A stretch of DNA of 54,569 bases from Candidatus Muiribacterium halophilum (GCA_023228995.1 JALOAD010000023.1:1-54569); one strand, 5' to 3'. Positions 37,848 to 46,344 are shown, numbered from the stretch's first letter. Numbers and translations: made by a program. Notes: generated from the letters alone by a model not told the origin.

Positions 37848-38408
37848 ATGGAATTTAAAATTAAATACATTCAAGATGAAATAGATTATGATGGAAGTCA
37901 GCTTTCATCTCATTTTGCTTATAAGAATTTTAATATAAATGGTGATTCACTTATTGGATTCTGCGGAAAATGTAATATACCAGAAGCTAACATGGCAGAT
38001 CTTGAAGATGTAATTGAGAAAGAACAAATATATTCTTCTTTAATGTTACATTTTATCGGTGAATTTTTTTTTAATAATCTTTATGAAGTTGTTTTATATC
38101 AAAGAATATTTGCTTCAATAATAAAAGATGAAATAACAAAAATTACAACAAGACCGTTTCACAGGGACGGAGATGACTTGTTTTCGAAAGATAAAAAACT
38201 CTCAATATCTATTGCTTGTCCAACAGGAACTTCTGTAATGTTTCATTTTGCTATGAATATTGAATCAAATCATACTCCTGTTGATACAATTAGTTTGCCT
38301 GAATTAGGAATTGATAATATACATGAATTTGCTTGGATAATACTTAAGAAATTTAAAAATGAAATTGAAAGAGCAGAATACGCAAAATGCAAAGTAAGAC
38401 TCAAATAA
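37848..38408 (+). CDS. DUF366-family protein
   Basis: 186 residues that match the DUF366 pattern along their whole length: YDGSQLSSHFAYKNF, NGDSLIGFCGKC, MADLEDV, LMLHFIGEFF, DGDDLFSKDKKLSISIACPTG, MFHFAMNI and TPVDTISLPELG. The family is known mostly from archaea and anaerobic bacteria and has no assigned function. It is the first gene of a three-gene unit and overlaps the next gene by 22 bases. This strongly suggests a shared process with the Fe-S protein and activase. It has three Cys residues (39, 42 and 124) that could bind metal. Confidence 0.88.
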   Translation: MEFKIKYIQDEIDYDGSQLSSHFAYKNFNINGDSLIGFCGKCNIPEANMADLEDVIEKEQIYSSLMLHFIGEFFFNNLYEVVLYQRIFASIIKDEITKITTRPFHRDGDDLFSKDKKLSISIACPTGTSVMFHFAMNIESNHTPVDTISLPELGIDNIHEFAWIILKKFKNEIERAEYAKCKVRLK

Positions 38409-39370
38409 TTGGAATAACAACAACCGTCCCATCAGAAATATTATATGCAGCTAATTTTATTCCTGTGGATCTTAATAATATTTTTATTGCTAATGAAAAC
38501 CCTGATAAATTCGTTGAAAAAGCTGAAATAATAGGATTTCCTGGTAATTCATGTGCATGGATTAAAGGTATTTTTTCTGCTGTTAAAAGTGAAAATATAA
38601 AAACCGTAATAGCTCCTGTGTGGGGTGATTGTTCAAATACTCATGCGTTATGCGAAGTATTAAAAACTTATGGAATAAATATAATTGAATTTGCATATCC
38701 TTATGATTATTCTTTGCAAAAATTAAAATTAGAAATGAACTTTCTTTTTGATAAATTTAATATTAATGAAAAAAGTGTTTTTGAATGGAAAAAAAAGTTA
38801 GATATAATTCGTAAAAAATTAAAAACGCTTGATAAAATGACTGTTGATGGCAAAATTTCTGGTAAAGATAATCATTTATGGCTTGTTAATTCATCTGATT
38901 TTTATGGAAATCCAGAGAAATTTGATAATGAACTTGATGAATTTTTAAAAACTAATGATAATATCAATAAATATGATGATTTCAAAAGAATTGGTGTAAT
39001 GGGTGTTCCTTCTATTTGGAGCAATTTTTATGATATACTTGAAGAAAATAAAGCCCATGTAGTATATAATGAAGTACAATTTGAGTTTTCTATGATAAAA
39101 TCAATTGAAACAGATTTTTATAATCAATATATTAATTATACATATCCTTATGGAATGGATTTTAGATTAAAAGAAATTATTAAACAGATGAAAGAAAGAG
39201 ATATACAAGGATTAATTCATTATACACAATGTTTTTGCTTTAGACAAATTGAAGATATACTTGTAAAAAATAATATAAACATTCCTGTTTTAACTCTTGA
39301 AGGAGATAAACCTGGTGAAGTTGATGCAAGAACAAAAATGAGAATTGAAAATTTTATGGATATAATATGA
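38387..39370 (+). CDS. 2-hydroxyacyl-CoA dehydratase D-like [Fe-S] protein
   Basis: 327 residues of the HgdB/FldC-type fold. Cys residues at about 56 (PGNSCAWIKG), 82 (WGDCSNTHALC, also 89) and 282/284 (YTQCFCFRQ) fall where the family binds its cluster. The C-terminal TLEGDKPGEVDARTKMRIENF is the family closing motif. Members need one-electron activation by the ATP-driven activase encoded next. Only one such subunit is present, whereas classical dehydratases have two. This resembles the homodimeric double-cubane-cluster proteins more than a fermentation dehydratase. It overlaps DUF366 by 22 bases and the activase by four (ATGA). Confidence 0.85.
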   Translation: MQSKTQIIGITTTVPSEILYAANFIPVDLNNIFIANENPDKFVEKAEIIGFPGNSCAWIKGIFSAVKSENIKTVIAPVWGDCSNTHALCEVLKTYGINIIEFAYPYDYSLQKLKLEMNFLFDKFNINEKSVFEWKKKLDIIRKKLKTLDKMTVDGKISGKDNHLWLVNSSDFYGNPEKFDNELDEFLKTNDNINKYDDFKRIGVMGVPSIWSNFYDILEENKAHVVYNEVQFEFSMIKSIETDFYNQYINYTYPYGMDFRLKEIIKQMKERDIQGLIHYTQCFCFRQIEDILVKNNINIPVLTLEGDKPGEVDARTKMRIENFMDII

Positions 39371-40251
39371 AAAACATTGTTGCTTTTGATATTGGTTCAA
39401 GACTTACAAAAATTGTAAGGATAACCCCTGGGAAATTTGAAAACCACTCTCTAACACATTTACATCCTTGTAAATCTACGGTCGCGTCAGATTTTCCCTA
39501 CCTAACTTCCCTGTTACGGGGAGAATTAAGTTTATCATCAAATTCCCCAGAAGAAAATCCATTAAGGTTATCGGTAGAAAACAATTATTTTATTAACTTT
39601 TATTTAATTGAAACATCATATTTTTATATTAATAAAGAAAAAATTATAGAAGATTTTCCCAATACTATGATTTTTATTACAGGTTATGGTAAAAACAATG
39701 TTGATTTCCTTGATAATAAAAATATTACATATAAAAAAACTCCAGAACTCGTTGCACACACTCGAGGTTGTATTTATCAAACTGGATTAAATGATTTTAT
39801 TTTGCTTGATATAGGAGGACAAGATACTAAAGTTATGCTTTGTAAAAATGGAAAAATGGCTGATTTTTTAACAAATGACAAATGTGCAGCTTCTTCTGGC
39901 AGATTTCTTGAAAACATGTCTAAAATACTGCATATTGATAATATTGGTGATTATTACAAAAATCCTGTTACTTTAAATTCAACATGTGCTGTATTTAGTG
40001 AAAGTGAACTTATTGGAAAATTATCTGAAGGAATTTCAAGAGAAATCCTTGCAGCTTCTGTTAATTTCGCTTTATTCAACAGAGTTAAAAAGCTAGTAAT
40101 TCCTTTTTTGAAATATAATCTTCCTCTTGTTTTTGTAGGAGGACTTAGTGAAAACAAAGCAATTATACATTTTATAAAAGAAGAATTAAAAACAAATGTT
40201 ATAATTCCTGATTTTCATATATTTAACGGTAGTCTTGGAGCAATTAAATAA
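39367..40251 (+). CDS. BadF/HgdC-type ATP-dependent activase, with an in-frame insertion
   Basis: 294 residues of the ASKHA fold. FDIGSRLTKIV is the first phosphate loop and LLDIGGQDTKVM the second. The cluster-binding Cys residues lie in NDKCAASSGRF (about C173) and NSTCAVFSESE (about C207), and FVGGLSENK is the adenosine motif. It would hydrolyse ATP to drive a low-potential electron into the Fe-S protein encoded just upstream. Residues about 18-69 do not fit the family. They are encoded by unusual codons (CGG, GCG, GTC, ACG, CCC) and look like an inserted element after the first strand. Downstream domains are intact and in frame. Confidence 0.9.
   Translation: MKNIVAFDIGSRLTKIVRITPGKFENHSLTHLHPCKSTVASDFPYLTSLLRGELSLSSNSPEENPLRLSVENNYFINFYLIETSYFYINKEKIIEDFPNTMIFITGYGKNNVDFLDNKNITYKKTPELVAHTRGCIYQTGLNDFILLDIGGQDTKVMLCKNGKMADFLTNDKCAASSGRFLENMSKILHIDNIGDYYKNPVTLNSTCAVFSESELIGKLSEGISREILAASVNFALFNRVKKLVIPFLKYNLPLVFVGGLSENKAIIHFIKEELKTNVIIPDFHIFNGSLGAIK
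39420..39572 (+). mobile_element. Candidate palindromic element inserted in frame in the activase gene
   Basis: The 153-base segment is bounded by GATAACC (39420-39426) and its exact inverse GGTTATC (39566-39572). Inside are a seven-pair hairpin (ATTTACA-tcct-TGTAAAT, 39458-39475) and a TCCC/GGGA hairpin (39508-39522). Base and codon use are richer in G and C than in the flanks. Its length is a multiple of three and it leaves the frame open. The terminal repeats are short and could be chance. No second copy is visible in the window. Confidence 0.45.
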
Positions 40252-40331
40252 TCTGCTTTTCTTAATCTATTTAAATTTTAATATTAAAATACCGATATTA
40301 TTATATAAATGTTGAGGTGATTATTATCAAA

Positions 40332-41600
40332 ATGAATAATATCAAAAGATTTTTTATTATAATTGCTATATTAACTATGTTTATATTTTTAGGAGCATGT
40401 TCTGGAACGTCCGAAACTACAGGACTTCTTACTGATGATTTTTTGAAATTTGACAATAAAATTACAAATATTTCTACTTCTGCTGTATTATCTCCTGCCA
40501 CAATAAACGGAAAAGTAATTGATTTTAAAACTCTATCTCCTGTTGCTGGAGCAAAAATAAATTTACAGGGAATTATTACAACTTATTCTGACAACAATGG
40601 AAATTTTACTATAAATAATATAAATTTTTCAACTGTAGGAACTGCTGAAACCTCAATAACAAAAAAAATAGAAGTTTCTGCATTATCTTATGAAACAATA
40701 TCTGAAAATATAACTATTAGTGCTGGTTCTAATATAGCTGTGGATTTTAGACTTGATAGAAAAACCGGAGTTACTTCAGGATTAGTTATACTCAATACAA
40801 TATCTGTTCAAAATGCTAAAATTTTAATTGGTGATATTGAAGGAATAACAAATATAAACGGATATTTTTCTATTGATAATATTCCTATTGGTAGTCAGCC
40901 TTTAAAAGTTTTTATAGGAGATGTTTTAAGACTTTCTACTCTTTATAATATAAAAGAAGGTGCAAATATACTAAATATAAATCTTGATGAAAATTCAGGA
41001 GAACTTGTTCAAATAAGCCAATTAAAAGGAAATATTAAAGATAGTAAAACCAATGCGCTTTTAACGGATAAATTAGTAACAATATCAGGATTTCCATCTG
41101 TTATATCTGGTCAATCTTATTCAGGTGATACAGGTAATGATTCTATAAAAGGTTTTTATATTTTAAAAAACATTCCTGCTGGAGAAAGAGTTGTAACTGT
41201 TATTGACCCAAGTAATAAATATTATGATTTTTCACAAACTATAAATCTTTTACCTGGTGAAAATATAGTTGATATTAATATAATTCCAAAAGCTTCATCA
41301 ACAAATGAAATGTCAAATATTTTAGGAATTGTATATGACAATGAAAGAAATTTCGTTCCCGATGTACTTGTCAGATTAAGAATTTATGATGAATTCTTTA
41401 ATGATTATCAGTTGTTTGAAGTAACAAGTCAAGATGATGGCTGGTATAATTTTACAAATATTCCTCAAGGAAATTATCTTTTAACTGTTATTGATACAAA
41501 TATACCAAAAATTTATAAAGATTATTTTGATGATTCAGTTATATTAGATGATAAAACTCTAATTAAAAACATTTCAATATCAAAAATAGCAGGACTATAA
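40332..41600 (+). CDS. Lipoprotein with four carboxypeptidase-regulatory-like repeats
   Basis: About 422 residues. The signal peptide ends in FLGAC, a lipobox. Four beta-sandwich units follow. Each starts with a G-x-V/I-x-D/N strand and closes with GxFxxxNIPxGxxxLxV: INGKVIDFKTLSPVAGAKI to FTINNI, SGLVILNTISVQNAKI to SIDNIPIG, LKGNIKDSKTNALL to YILKNIPAG, and ILGIVYDNERNFVPDV to NFTNIPQG. This is the CarboxypepD_reg/Cna-B-like fold, usually an adhesion or spacer module at the cell surface. GTG at 40317 lies in the ribosome binding site, so ATG 40332 was preferred. Monocistronic, followed by a palindrome array. Confidence 0.8.
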   Translation: MNNIKRFFIIIAILTMFIFLGACSGTSETTGLLTDDFLKFDNKITNISTSAVLSPATINGKVIDFKTLSPVAGAKINLQGIITTYSDNNGNFTINNINFSTVGTAETSITKKIEVSALSYETISENITISAGSNIAVDFRLDRKTGVTSGLVILNTISVQNAKILIGDIEGITNINGYFSIDNIPIGSQPLKVFIGDVLRLSTLYNIKEGANILNINLDENSGELVQISQLKGNIKDSKTNALLTDKLVTISGFPSVISGQSYSGDTGNDSIKGFYILKNIPAGERVVTVIDPSNKYYDFSQTINLLPGENIVDINIIPKASSTNEMSNILGIVYDNERNFVPDVLVRLRIYDEFFNDYQLFEVTSQDDGWYNFTNIPQGNYLLTVIDTNIPKIYKDYFDDSVILDDKTLIKNISISKIAGL

Positions 41601-41602
41601 AA

Positions 41603-41686
41603 ATGTTCAGTGAACATTTTTCGTGATGTTCAGTGAACATTTTTCGTGATGTTCAGTGAACATTTTTCGTGATGTTCAGTGAACAT
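41603..41686. repeat. Palindrome array, 23 bp x 4
   Basis: ATGTTCAGTGAACAT occurs at 41603, 41626, 41649 and 41672, with a constant spacer tttttcgtg between copies. Each core is a seven-base inverted repeat around one G. With the flanking A and T runs each copy can fold as a terminator-like hairpin. It begins two bases after the lipoprotein stop codon and could end transcription or bind a protein. The same core occurs singly at 11301 and 54203. Confidence 0.9.
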
Positions 41687-41727
41687 TGTTAATGTCGAAT
41701 TTGGAATTTTCAATGTGAATGTTGAGA

Positions 41728-41743
41728 GGCTGTTGAAAAACTC
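41728..41743 (+). mobile_element. Possible solo IS end
   Basis: ggctgttgaaaaactc shares its first 13 bases with 54085-54097, upstream of the IS1182-family transposase gene. No transposase lies beside it, so it may be a remnant or target of a related element. Thirteen shared bases in AT-rich DNA is suggestive only. Confidence 0.4.
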
Positions 41744-41802
41744 ATTTAGGCCGAATGATTATTTTTTTGCGTTAATGTAATAAAAAAAATAAAAAACGAG
41801 AT

Positions 41803-41838
41803 CCCGATTCCACCCCGATTCCACCCCGATTCCACCCC
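41803..41838. repeat. Tandem repeat, 11 bp x 3
   Basis: cccgattccac is repeated three times, followed by cccc. It lies just before the 3' end of the minus-strand membrane protein gene. It is much richer in C than its surroundings. Confidence 0.85.
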
Positions 41839-41852
41839 TTGCTCTAAATCTC

Positions 41853-42593
41853 TCACTCAAATGATATTGTATTATCTTTTTGATATTTAATTTCTTTTTT
41901 TTCTATAATTTTTTTACCACCATAAAAAAGCACAAAAGAATAAATAAGAGCCCAAATAGTAGTTGTAATAGAAAATTGATCAATAACAGGATTTAATGAA
42001 AAAGAAATAACCTGTTCTATAGGTGGAAATAAAAACATTAAAACTTTAAAAAAATAATTAACAATGCTATTTGGAAAAAACCCTGATAATGCAGTCATAT
42101 TAATACCTACAACAATTATAAAAATACCATGTATAACCTGATGAATAGAAAGCACAACAGGTGAAAATAATATTCCAGCTGCTGTCCCAATTAAAATATT
42201 TAAGAAAACTGGAAATAAGGATTTTAAATAAAAAATAATATCATTAGAACCTTTTAATCTATTAAAATAAAGTACAATTGAAAACATTATAATTAAAGCT
42301 ATATTCATAAAAATACATAAAAATATTTTTGAAAAATAATATTTTATTTTGCCATATTTTTCAATTCTTTCCTTACCTTTATCACCTTCATAAACAAAAA
42401 ATCTATAAGCTGAAAGAAGACATGAAAAAATAATTGCAACATTTAAATCTATAAGATAAGTATCCATTCCCCATGTATATTTAGATACTTTTATTATAAA
42501 AACATATATAAAAATTAAAAAAACAATAAATTCTGATATAAGATATGTTTTTTTTACATAATGACCCATTGTTTCTTTCATTAAAGCAAACAT
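41853..42593 (-). CDS. Six-helix membrane protein, ABC-2 permease-like
   Basis: 246 residues with six predicted hydrophobic helices (about 18-36, 45-63, 90-110, 125-150, 155-172, 205-225) and a charged C-terminus. The layout and the second-helix region resemble ABC-2-type permeases, but no ATP-binding subunit is encoded nearby and similarity is weak. It is the last gene of the run starting at the cysteine desulfidase-like gene, 12 bases after the preceding one. It may export or import a product of that pathway. Confidence 0.6.
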   Translation of the reverse strand: MFALMKETMGHYVKKTYLISEFIVFLIFIYVFIIKVSKYTWGMDTYLIDLNVAIIFSCLLSAYRFFVYEGDKGKERIEKYGKIKYYFSKIFLCIFMNIALIIMFSIVLYFNRLKGSNDIIFYLKSLFPVFLNILIGTAAGILFSPVVLSIHQVIHGIFIIVVGINMTALSGFFPNSIVNYFFKVLMFLFPPIEQVISFSLNPVIDQFSITTTIWALIYSFVLFYGGKKIIEKKEIKYQKDNTISFE

Positions 42594-42605
42594 TTAAAAC
42601 TCCTT

Positions 42606-43331
42606 TTATATATTCAAGCTCATATCTTTATTTTTAAGATCTTTAAGCACAAAACAATTTTCAATACAAAGATTATCTTTTTTATATTTATCTTTACATT
42701 CATCTTTTATTGAAACATCAATAATATAATCATAAATTTTACTAAGACTATCTAAATTTTTATAAAATTTTACTATTTCATCTTTGTCAGCTTTAATTTT
42801 AATAGGTTCAATATGTGCATATCCAGGAGTAATCCAATTAAATTCTCTAAAAAAATTAACTTCTTTTAAAGTATGCTCAATTTGTTTTTTAGAACGTATT
42901 TTATGAGTTACATAATTAAAATGTTCACTTAAAACATTTAAAAACTCAAAAGTATATTTATTATTTTGATAAATATATATTTTTGTTTCTTTTTCCATAA
43001 AAATCATTGAATTCTTATCATAATAATCATTAAATCCATTTTCTTTTGAAGATAATATATAAATATCATTATTTTCTTTAAAAGCCTTTCCTTTTTCAAT
43101 TAGATAATCTCTATGCCTATCAAGAATATCTTGAGGAATTTCTTTCAAAATCTTATCATCAGAAATAATTGTTTTATTTAATATTTGATATATTTCACAA
43201 TTCTTATCTAAATATGGAATTACAAAATCTCCATCATGGCTTTTTGCAAAAATATAATTCAAATAAGAAAAATGAATAAAATTAGAAATATTTTCTTCTT
43301 CACATTCAATATTAATAATTGTTCTAAGCAT
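42606..43331 (-). CDS. Cytoplasmic protein of unknown function in the dipeptidase operon
   Basis: 241 residues with no signal peptide or membrane helix. It is rich in Lys, Asp and Ile, and contains a W-x-T-P-G-Y segment (FNWITPGYAHIEPIKI, about 165-180) and three Cys residues in the last 35 residues (KDECKDKYKKDNLCIENC). No known motif was recognised; there is no Walker box. It overlaps the dipeptidase gene by eight bases and precedes the membrane protein gene by 12. It might serve the membrane protein as a soluble partner. Confidence 0.65.
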   Translation of the reverse strand: MLRTIINIECEEENISNFIHFSYLNYIFAKSHDGDFVIPYLDKNCEIYQILNKTIISDDKILKEIPQDILDRHRDYLIEKGKAFKENNDIYILSSKENGFNDYYDKNSMIFMEKETKIYIYQNNKYTFEFLNVLSEHFNYVTHKIRSKKQIEHTLKEVNFFREFNWITPGYAHIEPIKIKADKDEIVKFYKNLDSLSKIYDYIIDVSIKDECKDKYKKDNLCIENCFVLKDLKNKDMSLNI

Positions 43332-44280
43332 GCATATCTCCCTGCCAAATTTTATTGAAAACCCTTAAAAAGTTTCCACTGGCTATTTTTGTAATAACAT
43401 TGTCATTATAACCTTTTTCTTTTAAATAATCGAACACTTTATATAAATCACTACAATCCACAATACCATATGGAAGTTCAGTTATTCCATCAAAATCCGT
43501 ACCTATACCAACATAATCCTCTCCATATCTTTCGCATATATAATCAATATGAGAATAAATATCATCAATAGTAGCTTTTCTGTTATTTACAAGAATATCA
43601 GTATAAAGTGTTATACCAACAACTCCTTTAACTTGTTTAATGATTTTAACCTGTTCATCTCGAAGATTTCTTTCAGTTGGACATAATCTATATATGTTGG
43701 AATGACTAGCTATAAAAGGCTTACCATCATAAATTTCAGCTATATCAAAAAAACCTTTATAATTAATATGAGAAACATCCATTATAATACCTAATTTTTT
43801 ACATTTAGCTACAAGATTTTTACCACTTTGTTTTAAACCTTTTTTAGGATCGCATGAATTACCATAACCATGCCTGTTTTCTTTACTCCAAGTAAGAGAA
43901 AGCATACGAACACCAATCTTTCTAAGTAAATATAAAATATTTTCTGATTCAATAAAACCACTACCTTCAACAGAAAGTATAACTGGTATTTTACCATTAT
44001 AACATTCAAGAAAAATCTCATTTGTATTTTCAATAAGTTTAATATTTTTATATTTAGCAAGAATCCCATGAAATTCTTCTGCCATTTTCCAAGGAGCTTT
44101 ATCAACTAAAATCTGATCATTCCAATCTTCTGAAAAAAGTGAAAAAACCTGTAAAGCTGGATTAGCTTTAATAATTGAATTTAAATTAATTTGAAGTCCT
44201 TTTGGTTTATCAAAACTTCCTTTATCCTCAAAACATATTGCAAATAATGTATCGCTATGACTATCTACATATCTATACAT
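43324..44280 (-). CDS. Membrane dipeptidase family (peptidase M19)
   Basis: 318 residues. VDSHSDTL carries the first metal ligands, ILSVEGSGFI the bridging Glu, MDVSHINYKGF and IASHSNIYRLCPTERNLRD the other His residues, and GIGTDFDGI the final Asp. The M19 family cleaves dipeptides, including Cys-Gly, and D-residue or beta-lactam-like substrates. No signal peptide is seen, so it acts in the cytoplasm. It follows the HAD gene with a one-base overlap (TAATG). Confidence 0.9.
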   Translation of the reverse strand: MYRYVDSHSDTLFAICFEDKGSFDKPKGLQINLNSIIKANPALQVFSLFSEDWNDQILVDKAPWKMAEEFHGILAKYKNIKLIENTNEIFLECYNGKIPVILSVEGSGFIESENILYLLRKIGVRMLSLTWSKENRHGYGNSCDPKKGLKQSGKNLVAKCKKLGIIMDVSHINYKGFFDIAEIYDGKPFIASHSNIYRLCPTERNLRDEQVKIIKQVKGVVGITLYTDILVNNRKATIDDIYSHIDYICERYGEDYVGIGTDFDGITELPYGIVDCSDLYKVFDYLKEKGYNDNVITKIASGNFLRVFNKIWQGDMHA

Positions 44281-44957
44281 TAAAATATTTCCTTTAAATT
44301 TTTTATACTCTCGATTTTACAAAGTCTTTCATTATTATAATCTAATTCTTCATGTTCTAATTCCCATAAAGAATTTGAAGGTATATAAATTGCCTTCATA
44401 CCAGCTTCTAATGCTGGAATTATATCGGATTTAGGACTATTTCCAATCATCCATGTATTTTCTTCATCAAGATTGTATCTTGAAATAATATTTTTGTAAA
44501 CTTGAACATTTTTTCTTGTGGAAATTATAACTGATACAAAAAACTTTTCAATACAGCTTTCTTCAATTTTTTTCATCTGAACTGGATAATAACCTTTTGT
44601 TAGAATATAAAGTTTAATATTTTTATTATGTAAATAATTTATTATTTCTTCAACTCCATCAAATAAAACAGGAGGGTGTTCAAAAAGTTCATCGTGTTTA
44701 TTTTTAATTTTTTGAAATATATCATCAGATTTAATATTAAAATGTTTTAAAGTTTTTATCATAGATTGTATATAATAAAAATTACCAAATTCATGTCTTT
44801 TATAGCTTTGTTCATCAAAATCAAGTAAAACTTTACAACCTTGTTCTACATCAATATTATTTTCAACAAGTATTTTTTTAAAATAATCTGCAAATTCATT
44901 AAAAAAAAGTTGATTTTCCCATAAAGTATCATCAGCATCAAATATAATATTTTTCAT
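44280..44957 (-). CDS. HAD-superfamily hydrolase
   Basis: 225 residues. Motif I is FDADDTLWEN (D-x-D-D-T), motif II is ILTKG, and motif III/IV is GNSPKSDIIPALEAGMKAIYIP with a Lys at about 153 or 178 possible. The helical cap after motif I is of the C1 type seen in phosphatases. The substrate is unknown. The ATG overlaps the stop of the preceding gene by four bases, and the stop overlaps the dipeptidase start by one. Confidence 0.87.
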   Translation of the reverse strand: MKNIIFDADDTLWENQLFFNEFADYFKKILVENNIDVEQGCKVLLDFDEQSYKRHEFGNFYYIQSMIKTLKHFNIKSDDIFQKIKNKHDELFEHPPVLFDGVEEIINYLHNKNIKLYILTKGYYPVQMKKIEESCIEKFFVSVIISTRKNVQVYKNIISRYNLDEENTWMIGNSPKSDIIPALEAGMKAIYIPSNSLWELEHEELDYNNERLCKIESIKNLKEIF

Positions 44958-46252
44958 TTTTTTAATCCAGATTTTAATTTATCAAGAAAAATATTTACAA
45001 TTTCATTATCAACCTGTTTCATACCATTTGAAGAGACTTTTTTAAGATTTTCAACAGTTTCTTCAATAGTTTTACCAATTATTCCATTATATTCATTAAC
45101 ATTACAACCATTTTTGGCAATAAGACCATAATAAGATGCTGCTGAAACTGCTGTTGCAAGCTTCAATGTGCATGAACCCTTAGCTCCATCACATATTACA
45201 CCAGTAACATCTCCAATAAGATTTGAAATTGAATTTTTAATTATTTCAATTGGATAATTTTCAAGATATGCTATTCCTGATGTAGCTCCAGAACCTGAAG
45301 CAACAACACAACCGCATATTGGAGATAATTTGCCTAATCTTTTTTTTATATATGCTGTTATAAGAAATGAAATAGCCATAGCTTTCTTTAATCTTCTATC
45401 ATTGTCCATATTTTTATATTTATAATAGCAGTATATTGGTAAAGATGCTGCAATACCTTGATTACCACTACCACATAATGTCATAACAGGAACATTTTCA
45501 CCACCCATTCTAGCATCACAAGCTGCTGCTGTATGAATCTTTATATAATTTTCAACAGAATGACAAATTTCTTCATTATTCCATAATTTATTTAATGTAT
45601 AACCTAATTTCAAACCACTAGGATTTTCAATACCAAATATTGAAGCATTAAAATTAGTTTTATAAACTTTTTCAGTAAGATCTAGTTCAGAATCTGACAG
45701 ATTTTCAGCAAAATCAATAAGATCATCTATATTCATATTAGAAATATAATCTTTAGAATTTAAATTATTATTAATATTTTGAGAATGTTCAATTAAAACT
45801 TTGTCATTGTGAATAAGTTTTGCAAGACCAAGATGATCATTTCTAATTATCACTTCTGCTTTTTCATTTTTTGTAGATTCAGCCAATACATGAATATAAA
45901 TTCCTGCAATTTTTTCATCAACATTTATACATATTATATTATTATCTATAAGTTTTTGAGCTTTATTCAATATAATATTATCAAAATCAGAAAAAATACT
46001 AAAATTTTTATCAGGTTCTGCTATATAATAACCCAAAGCACCTGCAAAAAGATTTCCTGTTTTTCCATTTGTTCCTGGAATTCCAGCACCAAAACCATTT
46101 TTAAAAATATTTCTATCAAGTGTTATTTCAAGTTTTGATAAATCAGATTTATTTAAGACTTTACCAATTTGAGAACAAGCCCATGCAACTGCAATAGGCT
46201 CAGTACAACCATAAGCTATTTTTAAATTATCATTAAAAAAATCCCTAAACAT
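44954..46252 (-). CDS. L-cysteine desulfidase / serine dehydratase-like (UPF0597, CdsB-type)
   Basis: About 432 residues. AYGCTEPIAVAW near the N-terminus, ACDARMGGENVPVMTLCGSGNQGIAASLP, SPICGCVVASGSGATSGIAYL and GVICDGAKGSCTLKLATAVSAA are the signature of the YhaM/CdsB family. It holds an oxygen-sensitive [4Fe-4S] cluster and splits cysteine to pyruvate, ammonia and sulfide. The Met at 46267 lies in the ribosome binding site (ATGAGGAT), so ATG 46252 was chosen. It heads the operon with HAD, dipeptidase, unknown and membrane protein genes. This fits degradation of cysteine-containing dipeptides. Confidence 0.87.
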   Translation of the reverse strand: MFRDFFNDNLKIAYGCTEPIAVAWACSQIGKVLNKSDLSKLEITLDRNIFKNGFGAGIPGTNGKTGNLFAGALGYYIAEPDKNFSIFSDFDNIILNKAQKLIDNNIICINVDEKIAGIYIHVLAESTKNEKAEVIIRNDHLGLAKLIHNDKVLIEHSQNINNNLNSKDYISNMNIDDLIDFAENLSDSELDLTEKVYKTNFNASIFGIENPSGLKLGYTLNKLWNNEEICHSVENYIKIHTAAACDARMGGENVPVMTLCGSGNQGIAASLPIYCYYKYKNMDNDRRLKKAMAISFLITAYIKKRLGKLSPICGCVVASGSGATSGIAYLENYPIEIIKNSISNLIGDVTGVICDGAKGSCTLKLATAVSAASYYGLIAKNGCNVNEYNGIIGKTIEETVENLKKVSSNGMKQVDNEIVNIFLDKLKSGLKK

Positions 46253-46316
46253 TTTTATTATCCTCATTTTTTATAAATAATATAACAATATTTAGTCTTA
46301 AACGCAATTGAAAATA

Positions 46317-46344
46317 AAAAAAGCCTCTTTTTAGGAGGCTTTTA
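46317..46344 (-). terminator. Rho-independent terminator of the tandem secreted paralogue genes
   Basis: On the minus strand AAAAGCCTC, a seven-base loop and GAGGCTTTTTTT form a nine-pair hairpin with a T-run, about 27 bases after the stop codon at 46371. It isolates these genes from the cysteine desulfidase operon. Confidence 0.88.

Noticed and set aside
41853-43331. Complete ABC transporter
   Set aside because: The soluble partner has no Walker A, Walker B or signature motif, so it is not an ATP-binding subunit.
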